From the NCBI GenBank assembly GCA_013003065.1, contig JABDLI010000262.1, positions 1 through 36,109 on the forward strand: a DNA stretch of 36,109 bases, given 5' to 3'. This DNA is from Phycisphaerales bacterium. GTDB taxonomy: Bacteria; Planctomycetota; Phycisphaerae; Phycisphaerales; SM1A02. Shown in pieces: positions 26,514-34,593 of the stretch. How positions within the stretch are numbered: the stretch's first letter is position 1; each line of letters begins with the position of its first letter. The notes beneath the pieces were generated by a model that saw only the letters and a program-made list of their open reading frames with translations, ran no database searches and was not told where the DNA came from. The translations under genes and the position numbers were made by a program.

Positions 26514-26673
26514 CTAGGTCCCGGCTCAGAATCCGTCGGAGCACGGTCATTCCCGCTCTGGACGGCGTCGCCGAAGCTCGCTGTATCGTTCAAATACGGC
26601 ATCGCTTCCCCCTCCTTGCCAGAACGGAAAGCACCGCACTCCGGCGAATCCTGAGCCGTCAAACAGGACCTAG
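26514..26673 (-). repeat. ~160-bp imperfect inverted repeat (MITE-like element or structured RNA) between convergent genes
   Basis: Ends CTAGGTCC / GGACCTAG. Arms 26522-26561 and 26619-26658 match at 31 of 40 positions when one is reverse-complemented. Inner stems are GAAGC/GCUUC and GCCGUAU/AUACAGC. Confidence 0.7.
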
Positions 26674-29600
26674 TGAAAGTCACGCGAGCGCGCCGGGAGG
26701 CGGGTGAGCTGCCGGTCGAGCGTCGCAAGACGCCGGACGTTCACGTGCACGACCATTCCCTGTCGCTCCACCCGCCCGTACGCGATCAGGGCAATCCCGT
26801 GCCGGGCGGCGTGCCGGAAGCGTTGGTAGATTTCCGGCCGGATGATCAGGTTCGCCACCGCGGTCTCGTCCTCGATCGTCATGAAGACGATCCCCTTCGC
26901 CGTGCTCGGACGCTGCCGCACCAGCACCAGACCCGCCACCGCCGTCCACGCCCCGTTCTTCCAGCGGGTCTCGTCGGCCAGGGTTTCCGCGGTCGTCACG
27001 CCGCGGCGATCCAGCTCCTCCCGCAGGAACGACACCGGATGCGCCCGCAACGACAGACGCGTCGCGGCGTAGTCGTGCGCGACCTTCTGGAACTCCGGAA
27101 CCGGCGGCAGCCGGGGCGGGCGTCGCGATTCCGGCGGTGACGGCGTGTCGTCGAACATCGGCAGCGGTTCGTCGGTCAGCGCCCTGATCGCCCACAACGC
27201 CGCCTGCCGCTCCAGCCCCAACGAGCGGAACGCATCGGCCCCCGCCAGACGCCGCAGCACGGACACCCGCACACCGCTCCGGCGATGCAGCCCCCGGGCG
27301 GAGTCGTAGGCGGCCCCGTTCCTCCGGGCATCGGCGATGGCCGTCGCGTCCTCTTCCCGCAGACCCTTGATGAGACGAAACCCCAGTCGCAACGCCGGCC
27401 CCGGGGTGTCCGCGGCGGATTCCAGATGACAGTCCCACCCGCTGTGGTTGACGTCGACGGGACGGACCTCCACCCCGTGCGTCTGCGCGTCCCGCACGAT
27501 CTGCGCCGGAGCGTAGAAGCCCATCGGCTGGCTGTTGAGGAGCGCCGCGGCAAAGGCGGCCGGATGGTGCCGCTTGATCCACGCCGAGACGTACACGAGG
27601 AGCGCAAAGCTCGCAGCGTGCGACTCGGGAAACCCGTACTCGCTGAAGCCCTTGATCTGCGCAAAGCAGCGTTCGGCGAAGTCACGCTCGTACCCGCGTT
27701 CGAGCATGCCGCTCACGAGCCGCGCGCCGAATCGCTCGATCTGGTTGCCCCGGCGTTTCCACGCCGCCATCGCCCGCCGGAGCTGGTCGGCTTCGCCGCC
27801 GGTGAACCCCGCTGCCACCATCGCGAGGGCCATCGCCTGTTCCTGGAAGAGCGGCACGCCGAGTGTCTTCTCCAGGACGGAGCGGACGGCGTCGCTCGGA
27901 TAACGCACGGGCTCCTCGCCGTTGCGGCGCCGGAGGTAGGGGTGCACCATGTCGCCCTGGATGGGGCCCGGCCGCACGATCGCGACCTCGATGACCAGGT
28001 CGTAGAAGCACCGGGGCCGGAGCCGCGGCAGCATCGACATCTGCGCGCGGGATTCGATCTGGAAGACGCCGATGGTGTCGGCCCGGCAGATCATGTCGTA
28101 GACCGCCGGATCTTCGGGGGGAATGGTGTGAAGCGCCGGCGGGGTCCGGGGGTCGGCCGCTTCCCGCGGATCGATCATCGCGAGCGCTTTGCGAATGCAC
28201 GTCAGCATGCCGAGACCGAGGACATCCACCTTGAGCATGCCCATCGCCTCGATGTCGTCCTTGTCCCACTCGATCACGGTGCGATCGGCCATGGCCGCGT
28301 TCTCGATGGGCACGAGATCGCAGAGCGGCGTCTCCGTGATGACGAACCCCCCCACGTGCTGTGAGAGATGCCGGGGAAAGCCGAGGATTTCCCGCGAGAG
28401 CCGGAGGAGCTGGTGGGTGAGCGGATCGTCGGGCGCGAGCCCCACGTCCCGCAGCCGCTCCGGATCTCCGACGCCGTCGTGCCACCAGTCGATGTTCTTC
28501 GCGAGCCGGTCGACGCAGTCGAGCGAAAGCCCGAGCGTCTTGCCCACGTCACGCACGGCGCTGCGGCCGCGGTAGCTGATGACCTCCGCCGTCAACGCCG
28601 CGCGGTCGCGACCGTACCGCCGGTAGATGTACTGAATGACCTCCTCACGACGCTCGTGCTCGAAATCGATGTCGATGTCGGGTGGCTCGTCCCGCTCCTT
28701 GCTGACGAACCGCTCGAAGAGCAGGTCGATCCGGCCGGGGTCGACCGCGGTCACGCCGAGGCAGTAACACACGGCGGAGTTCGCGGCCGCGCCGCGTCCC
28801 TGGCAGAGAATGCCGCGGCTGCGGGCAAAGACCACCAGGTCGTGGACGGTCAGGAAGTACGGGGCGTACTCGAGCTCCTCGATCAGCGTGAACTCGTGCT
28901 CGAGCTGGGTCCGGACCCGCGGCGGCACGCCACCGGGATACCGCTCCCGGACGCCCGCTTCGGTCAACGCACGCAGGTGCTCCATCGCGGTCCGCCCCGC
29001 CGGGCACACCTCACGCGGATACTGATACCGCAGCTCGTCCAGGCTGAACGCGGTCGCCCGCCGCACGATCGAGTCGATGCGGGTGACCGCCGCGGGGTGA
29101 TCGCGGAAGAGCCGTGTCATCTCCTCCGGCGTCTTCAGGTGACGCTCGGCGTGCGCGAGCAGCCGAAAGCCCGCGGTCGCCACCGTGCAGCCGTGCCGGA
29201 TGCAGGTGAGGACATCCTGGAGCGCCCGCCGCTCGGGCACGTGGTAGAGCACGTCGTTCGTTGCGACCAGCGGCACCGACGTCAGGTGCGCGATGGCCGC
29301 GAGCTGCCCGAGTCGGGCCCGGTCGTCGGGCCCGTAGAGACACGCGGCGGCGAGCGAGAGCCGATCGTCGTCGAAGATTCCGCGAAGCCCCCGCATGATC
29401 TCCAGGAAACGCTGATCGAGAACCGACGGAGGCACGACCACCGCCAGCAGATCCTCGTGGTGGTCGAGCAGGTCGTGCAGCGAAAGCGCGCACGCCCCCT
29501 TGACTGTCCGGCGTTTGCCCAGCGACAGCAACCGGCACAGACGGCCGTAGGACGCCCGGTTCGTCGCGTAGACGAGCACCGACAACGTCGTCCCGGTTCG

Positions 29601-29939
29601 GGCGTCGCCGGCATGCATCGCGTCGCGTCGCCCTTCCACCGTCATCTCCAGACGGCAACCGACGGCCAGGGGAATCCCGATCTCCTTGGCCGCCACGTGC
29701 GCACGAACGATGCCGGCGAGCGTGTTGCAATCGGTGATGGCGGCGGCCTGGTGTCCGAGGGCGGCCGCCTGCTCCACGATCTCCTCGGGATGACTTGCCC
29801 CGGTGAGAAACGTGAAGTTGGTCGTGGTATGGAGATCGGCGTAGCCGACGCGAGCGGCGGTGAACCGCGTCGTCGGTGCGAAGCCCACGCGTTTGTCACC
29901 GGGGTGTGGTCGCGATTTGGGGTTGGGAAGTTCCGGCAT
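26670..29939 (-). CDS. dnaE2: Error-prone DNA polymerase III alpha subunit
   Basis: PHP domain YADLHTTTNFTFLTGASHPEEIVEQAAALGHQAAAITD; DPGRIDLLFERFVSKERDEPPDIDIDFEHERREEVIQYIYRRYGRDRAALTAEVISYR; C-terminus ending SRDFH. Confidence 0.96.
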   Translation of the reverse strand: MPELPNPKSRPHPGDKRVGFAPTTRFTAARVGYADLHTTTNFTFLTGASHPEEIVEQAAALGHQAAAITDCNTLAGIVRAHVAAKEIGIPLAVGCRLEMTVEGRRDAMHAGDARTGTTLSVLVYATNRASYGRLCRLLSLGKRRTVKGACALSLHDLLDHHEDLLAVVVPPSVLDQRFLEIMRGLRGIFDDDRLSLAAACLYGPDDRARLGQLAAIAHLTSVPLVATNDVLYHVPERRALQDVLTCIRHGCTVATAGFRLLAHAERHLKTPEEMTRLFRDHPAAVTRIDSIVRRATAFSLDELRYQYPREVCPAGRTAMEHLRALTEAGVRERYPGGVPPRVRTQLEHEFTLIEELEYAPYFLTVHDLVVFARSRGILCQGRGAAANSAVCYCLGVTAVDPGRIDLLFERFVSKERDEPPDIDIDFEHERREEVIQYIYRRYGRDRAALTAEVISYRGRSAVRDVGKTLGLSLDCVDRLAKNIDWWHDGVGDPERLRDVGLAPDDPLTHQLLRLSREILGFPRHLSQHVGGFVITETPLCDLVPIENAAMADRTVIEWDKDDIEAMGMLKVDVLGLGMLTCIRKALAMIDPREAADPRTPPALHTIPPEDPAVYDMICRADTIGVFQIESRAQMSMLPRLRPRCFYDLVIEVAIVRPGPIQGDMVHPYLRRRNGEEPVRYPSDAVRSVLEKTLGVPLFQEQAMALAMVAAGFTGGEADQLRRAMAAWKRRGNQIERFGARLVSGMLERGYERDFAERCFAQIKGFSEYGFPESHAASFALLVYVSAWIKRHHPAAFAAALLNSQPMGFYAPAQIVRDAQTHGVEVRPVDVNHSGWDCHLESAADTPGPALRLGFRLIKGLREEDATAIADARRNGAAYDSARGLHRRSGVRVSVLRRLAGADAFRSLGLERQAALWAIRALTDEPLPMFDDTPSPPESRRPPRLPPVPEFQKVAHDYAATRLSLRAHPVSFLREELDRRGVTTAETLADETRWKNGAWTAVAGLVLVRQRPSTAKGIVFMTIEDETAVANLIIRPEIYQRFRHAARHGIALIAYGRVERQGMVVHVNVRRLATLDRQLTRLPARSRDFH

Positions 29940-29954
29940 CGTCGTCCGTTTACC

Positions 29955-31571
29955 TCACGCCCAACGCCCGTGGACGAACCAGCATCGGGTGCGATGCTCG
30001 TGGTAGATCCAGAGCCACTCCCCGCCGTCCACCTGGACCTTGAAGTAGTCACGGGCGGAAACCGCCGGGGTCGTCACCCCCCGCCACCATTCCGGCTCGA
30101 TGCGTTCGGGGCCGTGACTGCCGACGACCACGCGGTCCGAGCCCCGCCACCGCAGCCAGAGCGGCGGACCGTCCGGGGTGAGTGCCATCACGACGACGGG
30201 TTCCGGGGGCCGGAGGAGCTGGGAGGGACGCTCGACCGGGGTGACCGCACCGGCACCATTCGGCCGGGTCCTTCCGTCGACGCGGGCGAAGGCCCGTTCG
30301 GGCAGGTGCGACGCGACGGGCTTCGCACGCACCACCGCCTTCGGGCCGAGCCGGCTCGTCACGGTGTCGAGGAACTCCCCGAGCGGCTTCTCGTTCAACG
30401 CCGGCGTCGCATCGTTCTGCCACCGCGACATCTGCATGTGCGTGACCGACGCGATCGCAGGAACGGCGAGGGTCATCCGCTCGACGCCGAACCCCATCGG
30501 CATTCCCTCGATCCGGGGCGAGAGCATGGCCAGGAGATGACGGGGGGAGCGGCTGGGCCGGCTCAAGGCGAACTCGATCGTGTGCGGATCCAGATCGCTC
30601 CGGTCGCACGTGAGCGTCATCCGCATCACCCCCGCCCCGCGACGCTCGAGGACGGGGATCAATGCGGCGAGCAGATCCCGTGCGGTCTGCTGGAGCCCCT
30701 CCAGGTTGGACACCGGACCGTCGAAACACCGCGTCGCCTCGATCGGCTCGGTTGCACGCAGGGCGTCGATGGCTTCGGGAGCATCGCCCAACGCTTGATC
30801 GAGGCGGTGCAGCAACGCGGAACCGAAACGCGTGACAAGCTCATCGCGTTGAAGCTGAAGCAGGTGACCGATCGTCGTCACCCCCACCTCGAGGAGCGCC
30901 GCTTCCAACGCGGGATCGATCCGCAACGCGGCAACCGGAAGCGGTGTCAGCGTGATGCGTTCGTCTCCGGCGGCCACGATGGACCGCGGATCGACGCCGT
31001 ACCGTGCGACCGCCCACGCGCAGCCGAACGTCTCGGCCGTCGCCACCCGCGTCGTGAACCCCCGCCATTCGAGCGCGTTGCCGAGAAGGTTCAGCAGCCG
31101 CCGCTCTCCATGAAAGACACGCTCGCAGCCGGTGATGTCCAGCCACAGACCCGCGGGAGGATCGGACGCGACGAGGGGGGAGAACCGCTGCGCCCACACC
31201 GCCAATGCTCGCAACGCGCGATCGGAGCGTCGCTCGTCATCCGGCGCGACGATCGGCTCCGTCGCAAGCAACGCGCGGGCATGGGCCAGTGTCAACCCGG
31301 GGCGAACGCCGGCGGCGATCGCCTGTCCGCAGGCGTGTATCACCCGCTGGGCACCGGCGATGGTGCGGACGAGGAGCACGGGGGGAGGCGATGACGCGCA
31401 AGACGGGCCTGACGAACCAGACGGGGTTGGAAGAGCGGGCGTTGAAAGCTGCCCCGTCTCGACTTCACCCGGCTGCGACCGTTCGCACGCTGACGTCTGC
31501 CGGCGGTGACGCCGGCGTAAGAGCAGTTCCACCGGCCACATCGGCAGGTGCAGTGACAACGCCCTGGGCAT
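29955..31571 (-). CDS. imuB: ImuB-type Y-family polymerase-like protein
   Basis: MPRALSLHLPMWPVELL; GVRPGLTLAHARALL; LWLDITGCERVFHGERRLL; FTTRVATAETFGCAWAVARYG; operonic with dnaE2. Confidence 0.93.
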   Translation of the reverse strand: MPRALSLHLPMWPVELLLRRRHRRQTSACERSQPGEVETGQLSTPALPTPSGSSGPSCASSPPPVLLVRTIAGAQRVIHACGQAIAAGVRPGLTLAHARALLATEPIVAPDDERRSDRALRALAVWAQRFSPLVASDPPAGLWLDITGCERVFHGERRLLNLLGNALEWRGFTTRVATAETFGCAWAVARYGVDPRSIVAAGDERITLTPLPVAALRIDPALEAALLEVGVTTIGHLLQLQRDELVTRFGSALLHRLDQALGDAPEAIDALRATEPIEATRCFDGPVSNLEGLQQTARDLLAALIPVLERRGAGVMRMTLTCDRSDLDPHTIEFALSRPSRSPRHLLAMLSPRIEGMPMGFGVERMTLAVPAIASVTHMQMSRWQNDATPALNEKPLGEFLDTVTSRLGPKAVVRAKPVASHLPERAFARVDGRTRPNGAGAVTPVERPSQLLRPPEPVVVMALTPDGPPLWLRWRGSDRVVVGSHGPERIEPEWWRGVTTPAVSARDYFKVQVDGGEWLWIYHEHRTRCWFVHGRWA

Positions 31572-32796
31572 GATCCCACTCCAAGATCCACTGGCGCATC
31601 CCTGCGTCGTGTTGCGTCGGCGACGCGGAAAAAGAGCCCCGGGGGGCTTCGTCGATCATGCGAAGCGGGGCCTTCGCGGCCGCTTCGTCTTCGCCACTCT
31701 CGTCCCGTGTTCGCATCGCGCCGGTCAGCAGCGTGGCGGCACCGAAAGCGACCACCGCCTTGCAACGCAACGCCTGCAGATGCCACCGGGGCCGGGACGA
31801 CGGCGACCACGCAGGTCCCACCCACCAGCGGGTCGCCGCCGACGACGGCATCGTTCGTTCCTCGGGCGGCCGGGCGATCAGACCGATCGTCCCCCCCGCT
31901 TCCGCCGCGAGCTGAAGACGACGCGAGGCGGCCATCGTCAACCCTCGGCCGTCGGCCACCACGACGCTGACCGCCGGACATCGGAGCGCGAGATCGATCG
32001 TCCAGAGGCGATCGGCGTCACTCGTGGGATCGACGAACAGGGATCGTCTCAGCAGATGCGTTTCGGGCGTGCGCTCGTCGAATGAAAACGCCGTGTCGCG
32101 TCGCCCTCTTCGCGTCACGACGGGTGTATGGCGAAGTATCTCTTTCGTGTCGGGAGGGTCCGGGCGGTCATGGGAGATGCCGGCAAGCAGAGACGACGGA
32201 TGCGTTGCTTCCTCGGCGGACGAGGATGTTCGTCGTTGCGCGAGCACCCAGGGATACGGCCAGATCGCGTGACCGATCCAGATCACGAACCCGGAGCGTT
32301 CGCCTTCCCCGAGCGTGGCCTGGCCGGCAAGATGACCGAGAATGCACAGCGGGGGCGACCAGCTTCCGTCCCCGGATCGACCGGAACGCGATCGAACGGC
32401 GGGCGTCGACCCGGCCGACGTCTCGGGGGCCGATCCCGCCGGTGGCTCGGCCAGCCCGAACCACTCGTGCAACGCCCCACACGCCAAGCCGCCTTCGACG
32501 TCACCCGACGTCGCCACCGCACCACGACCAAGCCGCGGGCCGTCACGCCGAGCGGGCCCGTGCGCCACTCGGGTGGTCGCCAGCCAGCCATCGACCGGCG
32601 CCCACCCGGTGGGCACGTGCGAACGGGTGGTTCGTGAGCTCCATCCGCCACTGGCGTTGCTGCTGGCACCGGAGGCTGCACGCACGGAGCCTTCGGGATG
32701 CCCACGCCAGGACTGGGCCTCGATCTGCTCCGCCAGCTCCGCCAGCGTCGCCAGGCGACGCAAACGCTCATGTCGGTTGGCCGGATCGGGTCGCAT
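31465..32796 (-). CDS. imuA: ImuA-like protein (RecA-like, SOS mutagenesis cassette)
   Basis: GGLACGALHEWFGLAEPP; LALRCPAVSVVVADGRGLTMAASRRLQLAAEAGGTIGLIARPP...SSAATRWWVGP; SD TGGAGGG before ATG 32796; immediately upstream of imuB. Confidence 0.87.
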   Translation of the reverse strand: MRPDPANRHERLRRLATLAELAEQIEAQSWRGHPEGSVRAASGASSNASGGWSSRTTRSHVPTGWAPVDGWLATTRVAHGPARRDGPRLGRGAVATSGDVEGGLACGALHEWFGLAEPPAGSAPETSAGSTPAVRSRSGRSGDGSWSPPLCILGHLAGQATLGEGERSGFVIWIGHAIWPYPWVLAQRRTSSSAEEATHPSSLLAGISHDRPDPPDTKEILRHTPVVTRRGRRDTAFSFDERTPETHLLRRSLFVDPTSDADRLWTIDLALRCPAVSVVVADGRGLTMAASRRLQLAAEAGGTIGLIARPPEERTMPSSAATRWWVGPAWSPSSRPRWHLQALRCKAVVAFGAATLLTGAMRTRDESGEDEAAAKAPLRMIDEAPRGSFSASPTQHDAGMRQWILEWDHAQGVVTAPADVAGGTALTPASPPADVSVRTVAAG

Positions 32797-33098
32797 CACA
32801 GCCCTCCAATCCGGGATGGTAGTACTTTGTTCGGTCTTTGCAAGGGTCTTTTCGCAAATCTGGCTCCTCGGCCTCTGACCGCGTGTATCAAGCGTGGGGA
32901 CTTGGGGGGACGGGTGGACGTCTGCCGGCTGCGCCGGTGTCAGGGGCGTCACCCGGGTCGAGTTGGGTGATCGCGGTTGCCACGCCGCCGGACGCCGGCA
33001 CAGTCGAAGGGTCTGGATGCGTCTCCGACGGACCCGCGCGGCGTCGGCGGTACAGCCGGATACGAGAAGAGATCAAACACCCGAAGAGGAGAGAGACA

Positions 33099-33728
33099 AT
33101 GAAAGCGACCACCGCCATTCTTGCCGCGGTCACGACCACGTTCGTGATTGCCGGCACCGCCGACGCCGGCCTGCTGGGCACCGGCGCCGGCTTCGACATC
33201 CCCGACGACGACCCCGTCGGCGCCTCGACCAGCTTCGTCGCGGGCAGCAGCGGCCAGATCGCCGAGATCACCGTCAACCTCGACAACCTGATTCACACGT
33301 GGTCCGGCGACCTGATCATGACGCTGACCCACGACGCCGGCGCCGGAGACGTCGTCTCCGCGACCTTCGTGAACCGTCCCGGCTCCACCACCGACGGCGG
33401 CGGCACGTTCGGCAGCGGCGTCGACTACGCCGGAAACTACTCCTTCAACGACGCGGGCGACGACCTGCTCACGTCGCTGAACTCCGCGGGCGTCTCCCTC
33501 GCGGGCGGCACCTACAGCCACGTCGCGCTCGTCGGCGGCACCGACGCCCTCTCGACCTTCAACGGTCGCGACACCGCCGGCACCTGGACGCTGAACGTCA
33601 GCGACAACGCCCAGGCCGACACCGGCACGCTCGGCGGCTGGTCCGTCGATGTCACGACGGTTCCCGCTCCCGGCGCCCTGGCTTTGCTCGGCATCGCCGG
33701 TCTCGCCGGTCGCCGTCGCCGCGGCTGA
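33099..33728 (+). CDS. Secreted P-domain-like protein with PEP-CTERM-like (VPAP) C-terminal sorting tail
   Basis: MKATTAILAAVTTTFVIAGTADA signal; DLIMTLTHDAG...DTAGTWTLNVSDNAQADTGTLGGWSVDV (proprotein-convertase P-like); VPAPGALALLGIAGLAGRRRRG tail. Confidence 0.86.
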   Translation: MKATTAILAAVTTTFVIAGTADAGLLGTGAGFDIPDDDPVGASTSFVAGSSGQIAEITVNLDNLIHTWSGDLIMTLTHDAGAGDVVSATFVNRPGSTTDGGGTFGSGVDYAGNYSFNDAGDDLLTSLNSAGVSLAGGTYSHVALVGGTDALSTFNGRDTAGTWTLNVSDNAQADTGTLGGWSVDVTTVPAPGALALLGIAGLAGRRRRG

Positions 33729-33756
33729 TTCGAACGCTCGGACTTGAATCCAACTC

Positions 33757-33791
33757 GAGCCGGCCCGCCAACGCGGGCCGGCTCGTTTCTT
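33757..33791 (+). terminator. Rho-independent terminator after the sorted secreted protein
   Basis: GAGCCGGCCCGC-CAAC-GCGGGCCGGCTC perfect 12-bp stem followed by GTTTCTTT. Confidence 0.82.
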
Positions 33792-33803
33792 TGGTTTGCG
33801 TCG

Positions 33804-34520
33804 TCAGTCGAAGAGCGACGGTTGCACGGGATCACGCGGGAAACCGTCGTCGGGCGGCACCGGGGTGACGCAGTCGGGCGCGTCGTGGTCGACGAAGTTG
33901 ACGCGGCGGCTGACGGGGTGGGTCTCGAGCGTGTCGGCCGGGCACGGCCCCAGCAGCGAGCGGATGGCCCCGGTGTCGTGCGTCTCGGGATCGAGCCACG
34001 CCGCGAAGTCATCCCGGTCGAGGATGACCGGCATGCGATCGTGCAGGGGCGCGACGAGGTCGTTGGGGCGGGTGGTCAGGATCGTGAACGACTCCATCGA
34101 CTCCCCCGCCCCGTCCCGCCAACCCTCCCACAGACCGGCGAACGCCAACGGCCCGTGGTCGCGGCGACGGATGAAGTGCGGCTGCTTGCCCCCCTCCCGC
34201 TTCCGCCACTCGTAGAATCCGTCGGCGGGCACGAGACAGCGGCGACGCTGGAGCGCTTCCCGAAAGGCGGGCTTCTCCGCCGCCGTCTCCGAGCGGGCGT
34301 TGATCATCCGCGTCCCGATCTTGGGGTCCTTCGCCCACCACGGCACGAGCCCCCAGAAGAGCTGATCGAGCCGCCGCTCGCCGTCATCCGTTTGTCGCAC
34401 GACGGGCGCGCGCTGCGTGGGCGCGATGTTGTAGCGCCGGATGGCGGGCGGGAGGGACGAGAGGCCGCACAGCTCCGCCACCAGCTCCGCTGCGCTCATC
34501 AGGGCATACCGTCCGCACAT
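33804..34520 (-). CDS. SOS response-associated peptidase (SRAP; YedK/HMCES family)
   Basis: MCGRYALMS catalytic Cys2, RYNIAPTQRAPVV, WGLVPWWAKDPKIGTRMINARSETAAEKPAFREALQRRRCLVPADGFYEWRK, THPVSRRVNF. Confidence 0.94.
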   Translation of the reverse strand: MCGRYALMSAAELVAELCGLSSLPPAIRRYNIAPTQRAPVVRQTDDGERRLDQLFWGLVPWWAKDPKIGTRMINARSETAAEKPAFREALQRRRCLVPADGFYEWRKREGGKQPHFIRRRDHGPLAFAGLWEGWRDGAGESMESFTILTTRPNDLVAPLHDRMPVILDRDDFAAWLDPETHDTGAIRSLLGPCPADTLETHPVSRRVNFVDHDAPDCVTPVPPDDGFPRDPVQPSLFD

Positions 34521-34526
34521 GGCGTG

Positions 34527-34532
34527 ATTGTA
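34527..34532 (-). promoter_or_regulatory. -10-like hexamer, leaderless arrangement, SRAP gene
   Basis: Minus strand TACAAT-N6-ATG(34520). Confidence 0.5.
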
Positions 34533-34536
34533 CGGC

Positions 34537-34562
34537 GGCCGCGGGAGGAGCCTCCCGCGGCC
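34537..34562 (-). terminator. Perfect hairpin between vWA gene and SRAP gene
   Basis: GGCCGCGGGAGG-AG-CCTCCCGCGGCC, 12-bp arms; no U-tract on the minus strand. Confidence 0.5.
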
Positions 34563-34593
34563 ACGCGATTCGACACCTCGATCACCCGTCCGT

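Noticed and set aside
28368-31394. 1008-aa plus-strand ORF across dnaE2/imuB
   Set aside because: Antisense to clear dnaE2/imuB coding sequence; Arg/Asp/His/Pro-rich shadow translation typical of high-GC DNA, no recognisable domain.
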